Below, piece after piece: positions 7,880 to 16,301 of a stretch of 64,000 nucleotides of DNA. The position numbers and the translations under genes were made by a program. Source of the DNA: Lachnospiraceae bacterium (GTDB lineage: Bacteria; Bacillota; Clostridia; Lachnospirales; Lachnospiraceae); NCBI GenBank assembly GCA_017469935.1, contig JAFUFL010000044.1, positions 39,264-103,263 of the forward strand, given 5' to 3'. The notes under the pieces are model-generated. The model saw only the letters and a list, made by a program, of their open reading frames with translations. It did no database searches and was not told the origin of the DNA. Every line of letters begins with the position of its first letter. Positions within the stretch are counted from its first letter, which is position 1.

Positions 7880-9295
7880 TTACTGCTCCCGCTTCTTAAT
7901 AATGGGAAGAATAATTCCGAGCGCCGTCAGCACGCAAGGAGTGATGATGTTGAGGCACATCGTAAACAGGTCCGTATCATAGACGCCCAGCAGGCAGCAC
8001 GCCGCCGTGACGAAGAAGCACCAGCCGCCCGCTATGAGCGCCAGCGTGTCATTCTTTACAAACCTGTATTCCGGATTGAACTTATTGCCGGCCTTGCGCA
8101 GCGCAATATAGGCCGTGAACACCCAGAGGTAACGCATGGGCATGCAGACGGAATTGAGTTTGGTGAGCTGCTTGAGTACCGCTGCCGCGCCGGGAACGAA
8201 GGACTGGATCAGGATGATGGAACCGGAAAGGATCGCGACCATCTTGATGCCGTTTACATAGGCGCCCACGTCGTTCTTTTCCAGAAGCTTCGAAGGAATG
8301 AATCTCTGCGCTTCCTCATTGTCCAGAAGCATACGAAGAGGTGCGTCAATACTGATAACAAGTGTGGAGAGCTGACCGACCGCATTGCAGATCGCGTAAA
8401 CGACCAGCAGCGTATCGCCGATGCCGTAGTACTGTCCGAGTTTCTGGAAAGCCCAGTAAGAGCCGTTGGATACATAGGAGTTGAAGCTCTCTTCCGAAGC
8501 GTTGATCACAGCGGGATCGAACATCATTCCCATGGCGATGGTTCCCAGGATCGCGCACACAACGACCATGATGGCCAGCGTGATCATAGCTCTGGGGAAT
8601 CCCTTGCTGGGATCTTTCACCTTGTTAACATAGGGAGAGATCTTCTCGCATCCGCCCACCGCAAATACAAGGATGGACAGAGAGGTAAAGTACTTGACAT
8701 TGAACTCCGGGATCAGGTTCTTCAGGCTCAGGTCCAGAGACACATAGTCGGCGCCGGGATTGATCGCGCGCGCCGCGAAAATCATGATGATGTAGAGAAT
8801 GGACATCACGAACATGCTGGTTCCGGCGATTGTAGCGAGCTGCTTGAGCGGGTTGAGACCGCGGCTGGCGACCCAGCAGAAGATCAGCAGCACCGCGAAA
8901 GTGACCAGCTGCACGCCGATAGTCGGGAATGTATCATAAGTCTCCGCATTTCTGAAGACCGCCCAGCTCAGCGCCTTGAGGCCGCCCGAAGACTTACTGG
9001 CGATATACGTGATGTGGCAGGCCCAGTAGGTCCAGCCCGCATAGTAGGCCAGTTTCGGTCCCGTCGTCTTGAGGATCCAGGAACTGACGCCGCCGCCCGA
9101 CTCCTTGAAGGCCGATCCGAGCTCACCTACCATAAGCGCGTAAGGGACAAAATAGAGAGCGAACATCAGGATCCAGCTGAAGATGACCTGTATTCCGTTA
9201 AAATATACAAAACCGTTTAGAACATTACCAAATCCCCACACTGTGGAAAACGCCATAAATGCGAGCGTTGACCACTTAATATACTTTGTTTCCAT
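7880..9295 (-). CDS. APC-superfamily amino-acid permease
   Basis: A 471-residue integral membrane protein with about twelve hydrophobic segments. An early glycine-rich helix pair (FGNVLNGF near residue 20, then SAFKESGGGVSSW near 65-75) matches the amino acid-polyamine-organocation transporter pattern, close to the glutamate/GABA exchanger group. The start ATG follows AAGGAG. The gene lies 45 bases downstream of the M18 aminopeptidase on the same strand, so uptake or exchange of an amino acid may be coupled to peptide breakdown. The transported substrate cannot be assigned. Confidence 0.85.
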   Translation of the reverse strand: METKYIKWSTLAFMAFSTVWGFGNVLNGFVYFNGIQVIFSWILMFALYFVPYALMVGELGSAFKESGGGVSSWILKTTGPKLAYYAGWTYWACHITYIASKSSGGLKALSWAVFRNAETYDTFPTIGVQLVTFAVLLIFCWVASRGLNPLKQLATIAGTSMFVMSILYIIMIFAARAINPGADYVSLDLSLKNLIPEFNVKYFTSLSILVFAVGGCEKISPYVNKVKDPSKGFPRAMITLAIMVVVCAILGTIAMGMMFDPAVINASEESFNSYVSNGSYWAFQKLGQYYGIGDTLLVVYAICNAVGQLSTLVISIDAPLRMLLDNEEAQRFIPSKLLEKNDVGAYVNGIKMVAILSGSIILIQSFVPGAAAVLKQLTKLNSVCMPMRYLWVFTAYIALRKAGNKFNPEYRFVKNDTLALIAGGWCFFVTAACCLLGVYDTDLFTMCLNIITPCVLTALGIILPIIKKREQ

Positions 9296-9340
9296 TTTCC
9301 TAAAGCTCCTTAGTTCAAGTAAAGATATTCCGTCTTTGCT

Positions 9341-10660
9341 TTAAAATCTGAGTTTATAGTTACCGTTTCCTGTTCCCTCGATCGAGGATGAGAATAAAAC
9401 TTTTGCCGCCTCAATGAGATAGGCTGTATCTTTTGCTCCTGCCGTCTCATAAGGCGAATGCATCGCAAGCTGCGCAAGCCCGATGTCCACTGTGTTGAGG
9501 GCTACCTGGCTCTGTGAGATATTGCCCAGTGTCGATCCGCCGAGCATGTCGGACCGATTTACAAACGTCTGGAAAGGCACCCCGGCCTTTCTGCAGATCT
9601 CGCGCATAATAGCTCCGGAGACCGCGTCCGTCGTGTACTTCTGGTTGGCGCTGTACTTGATGACGATCCCTTTGTTGAGGTAAGGACGGTTGGTCGGATC
9701 CGTCTTCTCCGTATGGTTGGGATGCACCGCGTGCGCGTTATCCGCGGACACAAGGAAGCTGGACGCGATGCTCATCAGATACTCGTCCTCCGTTCTTCCC
9801 ATCGCCCGGTTGATGCGATGAAGCGTGTCGCTCAGGAACGTACCTGCTGCTCCCTGCTTTGTGCCGGAGCCGACTTCTTCATTGTCAAATACGCAGTGTA
9901 CAGCCACGGAATCTTTGGGCGTTGCAGCGATAAATCCCTTCAGCGAAGCAAAGGCGCACTGCAGATCGTCCAGACGTCCGCTGGCGATAAACTCATTATT
10001 CAGCCCCAGGGTCACCGCCGGCATGCGGTTGTAGAGGAACAGGTCCGCATCGATGATGTCCTCTGCGCTGACGCCCGCCTCCGAGGCGATGAGCCCGCGG
10101 AAAGCATCCGTCTCCTCTCCCTTCTCACAGAAAAGGGGCAGCATGTCCACCTGCGCGTTGAACTTGTAGCCGTCATTGACCTGCCGGTTCATATGAATCG
10201 CCAGGTTGGGGATGATCATGAGATCGCGGTCGACATTCACAAGTCTGGTCTCAATCCCCTCCTGCGTCCTTACGATCACTCTTCCCGCGACGGAGAGCGG
10301 CCGGTCGAGCCAGGGGGCACACAGCATGCCGCCGTATTTCTCGACGTTGAGCTTCACATACTGCTTGTCCGCCGCGATCTCCGCATTTGCCTTGATCTTG
10401 AAGACCGGTGAATCGCAGTGGCTTGCCATCATCTGGAATCCCGTATAATCCGCTCTGGGAATACGGAAGGCGATGACCGCGGAGTCATTTCTGGTGACAT
10501 AGTACCCTTTGCCCGCCTCAAGTTTCCACGGCGCGCCCTCATTCAGACGCGTCATGCCGGCCTGCTCCAGGATGCCGCACATGTTGCGGACGGCATAAAA
10601 GGCATTGGGACTATGATCAAGAAATGAAAAGAGTTCCTCATTAACATGATTAATATTCAT
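9341..10660 (-). CDS. M18-family zinc aminopeptidase
   Basis: The ATG at 10660 (MNINHVNEE) has GGGAGG upstream and gives 439 residues, normal for the family. M18 marks are visible: SHCDSP with a metal-binding His near residue 82, the catalytic pair in FDNEEVGS near 260, ASGRLDDLQ, and the C-terminal HPNHTEK and HSPYE blocks with metal ligands. The enzyme removes N-terminal residues, often acidic or hydrophobic, from cytoplasmic peptides and forms large oligomers. The permease follows directly, suggesting a peptide and amino-acid use operon. Confidence 0.9.
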   Translation of the reverse strand: MNINHVNEELFSFLDHSPNAFYAVRNMCGILEQAGMTRLNEGAPWKLEAGKGYYVTRNDSAVIAFRIPRADYTGFQMMASHCDSPVFKIKANAEIAADKQYVKLNVEKYGGMLCAPWLDRPLSVAGRVIVRTQEGIETRLVNVDRDLMIIPNLAIHMNRQVNDGYKFNAQVDMLPLFCEKGEETDAFRGLIASEAGVSAEDIIDADLFLYNRMPAVTLGLNNEFIASGRLDDLQCAFASLKGFIAATPKDSVAVHCVFDNEEVGSGTKQGAAGTFLSDTLHRINRAMGRTEDEYLMSIASSFLVSADNAHAVHPNHTEKTDPTNRPYLNKGIVIKYSANQKYTTDAVSGAIMREICRKAGVPFQTFVNRSDMLGGSTLGNISQSQVALNTVDIGLAQLAMHSPYETAGAKDTAYLIEAAKVLFSSSIEGTGNGNYKLRF

Positions 10661-10790
10661 CTCTTTTCCTCCCTTATTCAATTTTTTTCATGTTGTAGAC
10701 AAAAGCGATTATAGCACTAAAACAAAAAAGCCTCAACTATTACAGGGTTATCCGTTTGTGAGAGAAAATTTTCAGCTCTGTGCATAAGAA

Positions 10791-10826
10791 TACACCCCTC
10801 GGACCGTCACCGGCCCGAGGGGTGTA
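10791..10826 (-). terminator. Hairpin downstream of the SHOCT protein gene
   Basis: Arms TACACCCCTCGG (10791-10802) and CCGAGGGGTGTA (10815-10826) are perfectly complementary. The following minus-strand sequence TTCTTA is only weakly U-rich. Confidence 0.65.
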
Positions 10827-10848
10827 TGAAAGGCGTGTTTCTGCAAAG

Positions 10849-11778
10849 TTACATACCTATCAACTTTTTCTTCATAGCTTCAAACTCTTCCTTCGTGATC
10901 ACGCCGCTGTCAAGAAGTCCCTTTAACCTGCTGAGCTCATCAATTTGTCCCTGGGGTGTATTCATGGGAACATTTCCGTTTGCCCCGTTGTCATTGCGGG
11001 AAGAAGCCGCATTGTTCGGTCCGTAATAATTCGCGGCCTCATTATTCGGAGGATAATTTCCGGAGGCAGGATTATTATTCGGAGGATAATTTCCGGAGGC
11101 AGGATTATTCTGCGGCGCAGCTCCCCCGCCGGGTGCGGAAGCATTATACCGCCTGTACTGTCTTAAAGGCCTGCCGGGCTGGCCGGCCGCGTACTGTCCG
11201 GCTGTCCTTTGCGGCGCATCGACCGAAAAAGGAACGCTGTCACAAGTCAGTCCCAGCAGAACTATTCCGGCTATTAAGAGAGCGGCATAGAAATAGAACA
11301 TGAAGCCATAATGTATTCCGGTTCCGTAGGCTATTTGATTGATAATCATCATCGATGCTCTGCTGGAAGCTATAAGCCCCCCGCCGATGATTCCCAATAT
11401 CTTGCCGAATTTATCCCCCTTGAACGCAATGAGGATGACCATTGCCATAGCGCCGATCATTGTAATGTTTCTGAGCAGTGTCCCCATAAATTGTTGCATG
11501 TTGTAAAAATATCTGAGATTCGTAACAAGGTTATACAAATTGTTTAAAATTGCGACAGCTCCTCCGCAGGCAAGCAGCATAGGATTGGATAAGACTATTG
11601 CCACTGCAATAAGAGCAAACGAAATCATCGGAACCACGTAAACCATGAGCGTATAGCCCATCGGTATAGTATAACTGGAAGATGAAATGATAGTCTGGAC
11701 CAGTTCATACACATTAATCAGAAAACAGGCCCCGAAACAGCCCGCAGAAACATAGCGCAAAATATTTTTGTTCTCCAT
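10849..11778 (-). CDS. Multi-pass membrane protein with C-terminal SHOCT domain
   Basis: A 309-residue protein with about six hydrophobic segments in its first 180 residues. A polar Pro/Asn/Gly-rich linker follows with repeated NYPPNN blocks. The last 32 residues (LSRLKGLLDSGVITKEEFE) form a SHOCT short C-terminal domain, a module thought to mediate oligomerisation. The start has AAAGGGGG upstream. The gene lies alone between the aminopeptidase and the ATP-grasp-like gene. Its function is unknown. The DNA of the linker is itself repetitive (about 11030-11105). Confidence 0.75.
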   Translation of the reverse strand: MENKNILRYVSAGCFGACFLINVYELVQTIISSSSYTIPMGYTLMVYVVPMISFALIAVAIVLSNPMLLACGGAVAILNNLYNLVTNLRYFYNMQQFMGTLLRNITMIGAMAMVILIAFKGDKFGKILGIIGGGLIASSRASMMIINQIAYGTGIHYGFMFYFYAALLIAGIVLLGLTCDSVPFSVDAPQRTAGQYAAGQPGRPLRQYRRYNASAPGGGAAPQNNPASGNYPPNNNPASGNYPPNNEAANYYGPNNAASSRNDNGANGNVPMNTPQGQIDELSRLKGLLDSGVITKEEFEAMKKKLIGM

Positions 11779-11839
11779 ATTGTCCCCCTTTCACAAATGG
11801 AATTGTTTTTTAGAATTCTTTTTCAAAATGTTTTTCAGC

Positions 11840-13183
11840 TTATTTTTTTCCTTTGACGACAAATACGGGAACCGTCCTCTCATTATCGTGAGCCACGATA
11901 ATATTCTCTTCACAGGCCATGCGCATCAGCACGCCGGCGAACTTTCTGTTGTAGACATAGAGCCCCGGCATGTTGATGTAAGGGTGCCACTCTCCGTCTC
12001 CCCAGGCGAAATCAATATTGTCTGTCATATACTGTCTGCAGTATTCCTGGCAGAGATATCCCGTTCCGTAAAGGTCACCGGTCAGTTTGTCCCAGTCCTC
12101 CTGCGAGTAGTCCTTGCCGGCCGCGTAAATTCCCTTAGAGGCATATGCGTCCATGGGTTTGATGATCCACCTGTCCTTGGTGCTGCGCACTTCCTCGAGC
12201 GAGATATACTCGGGTGTCAGCTCCAGTGTGAGCGGGATATGCTTCTCTGCGAAGTCAAATTCCTCCTGCGTCAGTATGGCCTTCGTCATCTCGTGGCGCA
12301 GGACATGGAAAATCCACTTGTTGTGGATGATCTGCGTCACGAAGGCGCCGGCAATAAAGACAGCGTCATCGCGGACGGCATTCACAAAATCCTCCACTTC
12401 TTCAAAGTGGGCCATGATATCCGCCGTAACAGCTCTGCGGTAGATGGCGTCGATCCGCTTTCCTTTCGCCGTGTACAGAGCGCCGCTGGTATATTTGAGT
12501 GTCCTGATATCACAGATTTCACAGTCGATGCCCGCTTTCTTAAAGCTGCGCTCAAACTCCTCGAACTCCTTGATCGTGGCGTTCTCCAGAAAATCCGCCA
12601 TGACGACAAAGGGATTCTCTTTCTTCTTCCCATAAGTGCCGTACAGGGAGAGAAAGGTCTGTACCCAGGAGTCAAACAGTTCGAACGGCTCCAGTTCGAA
12701 GGACTCTTCCACTGCCTTCTGTGCGGGGTTAAAGCCCAGCGCCTTTCGCATCTCCAGATCCCTGTACATGGCCGCCGTGCCGTCCGTATTGATCTCGCAG
12801 AAGCGGAAATCGCCGCTGTCTTTGTCATAGAAAAGATCCAGACGGGCGATGGCAAGATTTCCGTCATAAGCGGGAGGAAGAAGGATCAGTTCCTCCAGCT
12901 CTTTGGAAAAAGGAAAGAGCCTGCGGTATTCCGGGTTTTTCCTGTACTCCTCGATCACCTTGTCGAAGATCCGGATCGTAGTCTCCGTGATAGCCTCAAA
13001 CTGCTCCACCGTCTTCTCATCAAACACCTTGGGGATCTGCAAAGTCTTCTCCAACACTCCGTTGTGATTGAGAGGGGACTTCTCCAGCGCCTCCTTCATC
13101 AGAAGGGCACCTTTGCGGTTTTCCTCCATGTTCTCGTTAATATTATTCTTATAAACTTCGTATACCTGATCCTGCAGTCGCAT
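11840..13183 (-). CDS. Glutathionylspermidine synthase-like (ATP-grasp) protein
   Basis: The ATG at 13183 (MRLQDQ) has GGAGG at ideal spacing; an ATG 18 bases earlier lacks one. It gives 447 residues. The blocks FRFCEINTDGTAAMYRD (about residues 145-161) and DRWIIKPMDAYASKG (about 340-355) resemble the substrate-binding and ATP-grasp parts of glutathionylspermidine synthase-family proteins. These join a carboxylate to an amine with ATP. The amidase half of the E. coli enzyme is absent. The product in this organism is unknown and no dedicated partner gene is adjacent. Confidence 0.6.
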   Translation of the reverse strand: MRLQDQVYEVYKNNINENMEENRKGALLMKEALEKSPLNHNGVLEKTLQIPKVFDEKTVEQFEAITETTIRIFDKVIEEYRKNPEYRRLFPFSKELEELILLPPAYDGNLAIARLDLFYDKDSGDFRFCEINTDGTAAMYRDLEMRKALGFNPAQKAVEESFELEPFELFDSWVQTFLSLYGTYGKKKENPFVVMADFLENATIKEFEEFERSFKKAGIDCEICDIRTLKYTSGALYTAKGKRIDAIYRRAVTADIMAHFEEVEDFVNAVRDDAVFIAGAFVTQIIHNKWIFHVLRHEMTKAILTQEEFDFAEKHIPLTLELTPEYISLEEVRSTKDRWIIKPMDAYASKGIYAAGKDYSQEDWDKLTGDLYGTGYLCQEYCRQYMTDNIDFAWGDGEWHPYINMPGLYVYNRKFAGVLMRMACEENIIVAHDNERTVPVFVVKGKK

Positions 13184-13346
13184 GTAGCTCCTCCGATCCA
13201 TCTGTATTTTGACACTATAGTACCAAAAAAAATGCGAAATTTGTAGACCTTAATCTTCCGCGTGATCAATCTGCTCTTTTTTTTACATAATGAAAGAGAT
13301 CCGGTCTCCTGACGCCCATCTATCTGAGCTTCCGGAGAATAACAAA

Positions 13347-13398
13347 GCGGCGGCCTCCATAACGCAGGATATAATCCATGCGGTATGGAGGCCGCCGC
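13347..13398 (-). terminator. Terminator hairpin after cysK
   Basis: Arms GCGGCGGCCTCCAT (13347-13360) and ATGGAGGCCGCCGC (13385-13398) pair perfectly, with further inner pairing. On the minus strand TTTGTTATTC follows. It starts 20 bases after the cysK stop. Confidence 0.75.
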
Positions 13399-13418
13399 CC
13401 ATTCAATCACTCACTGAA

Positions 13419-14351
13419 TCACTCACTGAACAGCGCCGTAGAATAATACCTGTCCCCGCTGTCCGGCAGCAGTGCAACGATCACTTTTCCTTCGTTCTCC
13501 GGCCGCTTGGCAAGCTCTATTGCCCCGTAGAGCGCCGCTCCGGAAGAGATTCCCACGGAGATTCCCTCCTTGCGGGCGAGAAGCTTGGCTGCCGCAAAGG
13601 CCGCCTCGTTGGGGGCTTTGATGACCTCATCGTAAATCTTCGTATTCAGGACATCCGGCACAAATCCCGCGCCGATTCCCTGGATCTTATGAGCTCCGCT
13701 CTTCCCTTCGGAGAGCACCGGTGATCCCTCCGGCTCAAGCGCCACCACTTTGATCGCCGGATTCTTCTCCTTGAGATACTCCCCGGTTCCCGTCACTGTC
13801 CCGCCGGTTCCTACTCCGGCGATGAAAATATCGACATTTCCGTCCGTGTCATTCCAGATCTCAGGGCCCGTTGTCGCCTTATGGATGGCAGGGTTAGCAG
13901 GATTCACAAACTGCCCCGGGATAAAGCTTCCCGGAATCTCCGCCGCCAGCTCATCCGCCTTGGCGATCGCGCCCTTCATTCCCTTTGAGCCTTCCGTCAG
14001 GACTATTTCCGCCCCGTAAGCCTTGAGGATATTTCTTCTCTCTACGCTCATGGTCTCCGGCATTGTCAGGATGATCCTGTATCCCTTAGAGGCCGCAATA
14101 GAAGCAAGTCCGATTCCCGTATTTCCGGAAGTGGGCTCGATAATGACCGATCCTTCCTTAAGAAGTCCCTTCGCTTCCGCATCCTCGATCATGGCCTTGG
14201 CAATGCGGTCCTTCACACTTCCTGCGGGGTTAAAATATTCCAGCTTTGCCAGGATCGTCGCTTTCAGCCCCAGCTCCTTTTCGATATTGACCACTTCCAC
14301 GAGCGGTGTGTTTCCGATCAGGCCAAGAGTTCCTTTGTAGATATTAGACAT
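13419..14351 (-). CDS. cysK: Cysteine synthase A (O-acetylserine sulfhydrylase)
   Basis: The ATG at 14351 (MSNIYKG) has GGAGG upstream and gives 310 residues, the family length. The PLP lysine is Lys47 in AGSVKDRIAK, and the substrate loop EPTSGNTGIGLA and glycine loop GVGTGGTVTG are present. The enzyme makes cysteine from O-acetylserine and sulfide in the cytoplasm. It lies 85 bases downstream of metY on the same strand and shares its regulated leader. The 3' hairpin closes the operon. The spacer between the two genes shows no second promoter I could defend. Confidence 0.95.
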   Translation of the reverse strand: MSNIYKGTLGLIGNTPLVEVVNIEKELGLKATILAKLEYFNPAGSVKDRIAKAMIEDAEAKGLLKEGSVIIEPTSGNTGIGLASIAASKGYRIILTMPETMSVERRNILKAYGAEIVLTEGSKGMKGAIAKADELAAEIPGSFIPGQFVNPANPAIHKATTGPEIWNDTDGNVDIFIAGVGTGGTVTGTGEYLKEKNPAIKVVALEPEGSPVLSEGKSGAHKIQGIGAGFVPDVLNTKIYDEVIKAPNEAAFAAAKLLARKEGISVGISSGAALYGAIELAKRPENEGKVIVALLPDSGDRYYSTALFSE

Positions 14352-14436
14352 TTTTATCCTCCTTGCTTTTTGCACGCTACGGCTGGCAGCCTGGCCCGGC
14401 AGGCAGTCAGTCTGTGACTTTACGTTAACTGGTTTC

Positions 14437-15720
14437 TTATCCGATCGCCGCAAATCCGTTCTCCAGATCCGCGATGATATCATCTATATGTTCCGTTCCG
14501 ATGGAGAGACGGATCGTATTCTGCTTAATTCCCTGGTCGAGCAGTTCCTCTTCCGAGAGCTGGGAATGGGTTGTCGACGCCGGGTGAATGACAAGGCTCT
14601 TGACATCCGCCACGTTTGCCAAAAGAGAGAATATCTTCAGGTTGTCGATAAACTTCCAGGCTTCTTCCTTTCCTCCTTTGATCTCAAAGGTGAAGATGGA
14701 TGCGCCGCCGTTCGGGAAATATCTCTCATAGAGCGCGTGATCGGGGTGATCCGGGAGAGAAGGATGGTTTACCTTCTCGACCTGCGGATGGTTCCTGAGG
14801 AATTCCACGACCTTCGCGGTGTTCTCCGCGTGCCTGTCCAGTCTCAGGGACAGAGTCTCAACGCCCTGCAGCAGCAGGAATGCGTTGAAAGGAGAAATCG
14901 TTGCACCGGTATCCCGGAGCAGAATGGCTCTTATATAAGTCACAAAAGCAGCCGGTCCTACCGCATCATAGAAAGAGATTCCGTGATAGCTGGGGTTGGG
15001 ATCCGCGATATTGGGATATTTCCCGCTGGCTTTCCAGTTGAATTTTCCGGATTCCACGATTATGCCCCCGAGTGTTGTCCCGTGACCGCCGATGAACTTG
15101 GTCGCGGAGTGGACAACGATGTCGGCGCCGTGCTCGATCGGCCGGATCAGGTAAGGAGTGCCGAACGTGTTGTCGACCACCACCGGAAGTCCGTATTTGT
15201 GCGCGATCTCGGAGATCGCGTCGATGTCCGGGATATCGCTGTTGGGATTGCCCAGTGTCTCAATGTAGATGGCTCTCGTATTCTCTTTAATGGCCGCTTC
15301 GACTTCCGAGAGATTGTGAGCATCCACAAAAGTAGTCTCGATCCCATACTGCGGAAGTGTATGTTCCAAAAGATTGAAGCTCCCTCCGTAGATTGTCTTC
15401 TGCGCCACAATATGTCCGCCGTTTGCAGCCAGCGCCTCAATGGTATAGGTAATCGCTGCCGCTCCGGAAGCCAGGGCCAGGGCTGCACTTCCGCCCTCCA
15501 GGGCCGCCAGTCTCTTTTCCAGTACGTCCTGGGTCGAATTCGTGAGCCTTCCGTAAATATTGCCGGGGTCGGCGAGCCCGAATCTGTCAGCCGCGTGCTG
15601 ACTGTTGTGGAAGACGTAAGAAGTAGTCTGGTAGATCGGCACCGCGCGGGAATCCGTGGCCGGATCCGCCTGCTCCTGTCCGACGTGTAACTGCAGTGTC
15701 TCAAATCTATAGTTTGCCAT
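14437..15720 (-). CDS. metY: O-acetylhomoserine sulfhydrylase
   Basis: The ATG at 15720 (MANYRFET) follows AAGGAG and gives 427 residues. It is a Cys/Met-metabolism PLP enzyme: the cofactor lysine lies in HSATKFIGGHG near residue 208, and the N-terminal QTTSYVF block and C-terminal RLSIGTEHIDDI are typical. Length and the sulfur-operon context favour O-acetylhomoserine (thiol)-lyase over cystathionine lyases. It makes homocysteine from O-acetylhomoserine and sulfide. It heads the metY-cysK operon behind a consensus promoter and an attenuator-like leader. Confidence 0.9.
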   Translation of the reverse strand: MANYRFETLQLHVGQEQADPATDSRAVPIYQTTSYVFHNSQHAADRFGLADPGNIYGRLTNSTQDVLEKRLAALEGGSAALALASGAAAITYTIEALAANGGHIVAQKTIYGGSFNLLEHTLPQYGIETTFVDAHNLSEVEAAIKENTRAIYIETLGNPNSDIPDIDAISEIAHKYGLPVVVDNTFGTPYLIRPIEHGADIVVHSATKFIGGHGTTLGGIIVESGKFNWKASGKYPNIADPNPSYHGISFYDAVGPAAFVTYIRAILLRDTGATISPFNAFLLLQGVETLSLRLDRHAENTAKVVEFLRNHPQVEKVNHPSLPDHPDHALYERYFPNGGASIFTFEIKGGKEEAWKFIDNLKIFSLLANVADVKSLVIHPASTTHSQLSEEELLDQGIKQNTIRLSIGTEHIDDIIADLENGFAAIG

Positions 15721-15800
15721 TGTTTTTCTCCTTTTTATTTCATTACTTTCCGAAATCGGTTCGGGCCGCCCCTCCGCCGGATTTCGCGCATCATTCCGGG

Positions 15801-15840
15801 TAAAAGAAGTGCCCGGGAGTTTCAAAGCGGACTCCCGGGC
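15801..15840 (-). terminator. Intrinsic terminator within the metY leader
   Basis: On the minus strand the arms GCCCGGGAGT (15840-15831) and ACTCCCGGGC (15820-15811) form a perfect 10-bp stem, followed by ACTTCTTTTA. It lies 80 bases before the metY start, so it must be bypassed for expression. The 5' arm can pair instead with the segment at 15941-15956. Confidence 0.8.
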
Positions 15841-15910
15841 AAATGGCTTTCTTAATACTTATCTCAAAGCTTTGCAGCAATCAACATCGTATCGGATCAA
15901 GGCGTACGCA

Positions 15911-16006
15911 TTAAAAGGAAACCGCCTCAGCCATATTACATGCCCGGGAGACTCGCATTCGACACCACATCCCCATGTTCTGATACTGTTTGTTTCTGCT
16001 CTTCAT
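15911..16006 (-). CDS. Candidate Met/Cys-rich leader peptide (31 residues) of the metY-cysK operon
   Basis: The ATG at 16006 is preceded by AGAGGTG seven bases upstream, and the frame runs 31 codons to TAA. Residues 11-17 read MGMWCRM, and five Met and two Cys occur in 31 residues, far above a typical protein. Codons 18-22 contain the sequence that can pair with the 5' arm of the downstream terminator. Stalling at codons 11, 13 or 15 would cover bases 29-37 of the ORF, which can otherwise pair with that segment. This matches a trp-type attenuation layout for sulfur amino acids. Translation is not shown. Confidence 0.6.
   Translation of the reverse strand: MKSRNKQYQNMGMWCRMRVSRACNMAEAVSF
15941..15956 (-). 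promoter_or_regulatory. Antiterminator segment of the metY leader
   Basis: On the minus strand GCGAGTCTCCCGGGCA copies the 3' arm of the leader terminator. It can form at least ten continuous base pairs (TCCCGGGCA region) with the terminator 5' arm at 15831-15841. The two structures exclude each other. Confidence 0.65.
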
Positions 16007-16123
16007 TTTCTGCACCTCTGACCTCGCCTTTGCCTGCGGTCTTATTTGTTGTAAAACCTGCGGCCGGGTCTGTTTTCCTGTACTTCTTTCGTATGGGAAG
16101 CACTTTCTGCTTGATTTATTGGC

Positions 16124-16152
16124 ATTATATTTCTATTCGCCTACTATGTCAA
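16124..16152 (-). promoter_or_regulatory. Consensus sigma-A promoter of metY-cysK
   Basis: TTGACA (16147-16152) and TATAAT (16124-16129) are both perfect and separated by exactly 17 bases on the minus strand. Transcription should start near 16117, giving a leader of about 397 nt before metY. Confidence 0.85.
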
Positions 16153-16210
16153 TAGGTTATTAGTAAAAAATAGTTTTTTGCTCCATCCTTTCCGCACGCG
16201 TGTGCATCAT

Positions 16211-16301
16211 TTAACTCAGTGGGGGATTGTCTCCCGCCACTGAGTAAGATTTGCTTCAAACTCACCGCCTGTAGAGGCGAGAGACTTCCCACCTGAGTTA
16301 A
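16211..16301. repeat. 91-bp multi-hairpin palindromic element
   Basis: Outer arms TTAACTCAG (16211-16219) and CTGAGTTAA (16293-16301) enclose two further hairpins: ACTCAGTGG/CCACTGAGT (16214-16222, 16236-16244) and CGCCT/AGGCG (16266-16279). The right arm overlaps the stop codon of the zinc-ribbon gene. It can act as that gene's terminator. The cloverleaf-like shape suggests a small dispersed or non-autonomous element. No second copy is in this window. Confidence 0.55.

Noticed and set aside
11768-13246. A 492-codon plus-strand frame opposite the ATP-grasp-like gene
   Set aside because: The minus-strand gene has an ideal GGAGG start and family motifs; the plus frame has none.
15721-16117. 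T-box or SAM riboswitch in the metY leader
   Set aside because: No T-box (UGGNACCGCG type) sequence and no SAM-I core were found; the leader ORF and terminator pair explain the region better.
16211-16301. Insertion sequence
   Set aside because: Only a palindromic element is present; no transposase frame lies within or beside it.
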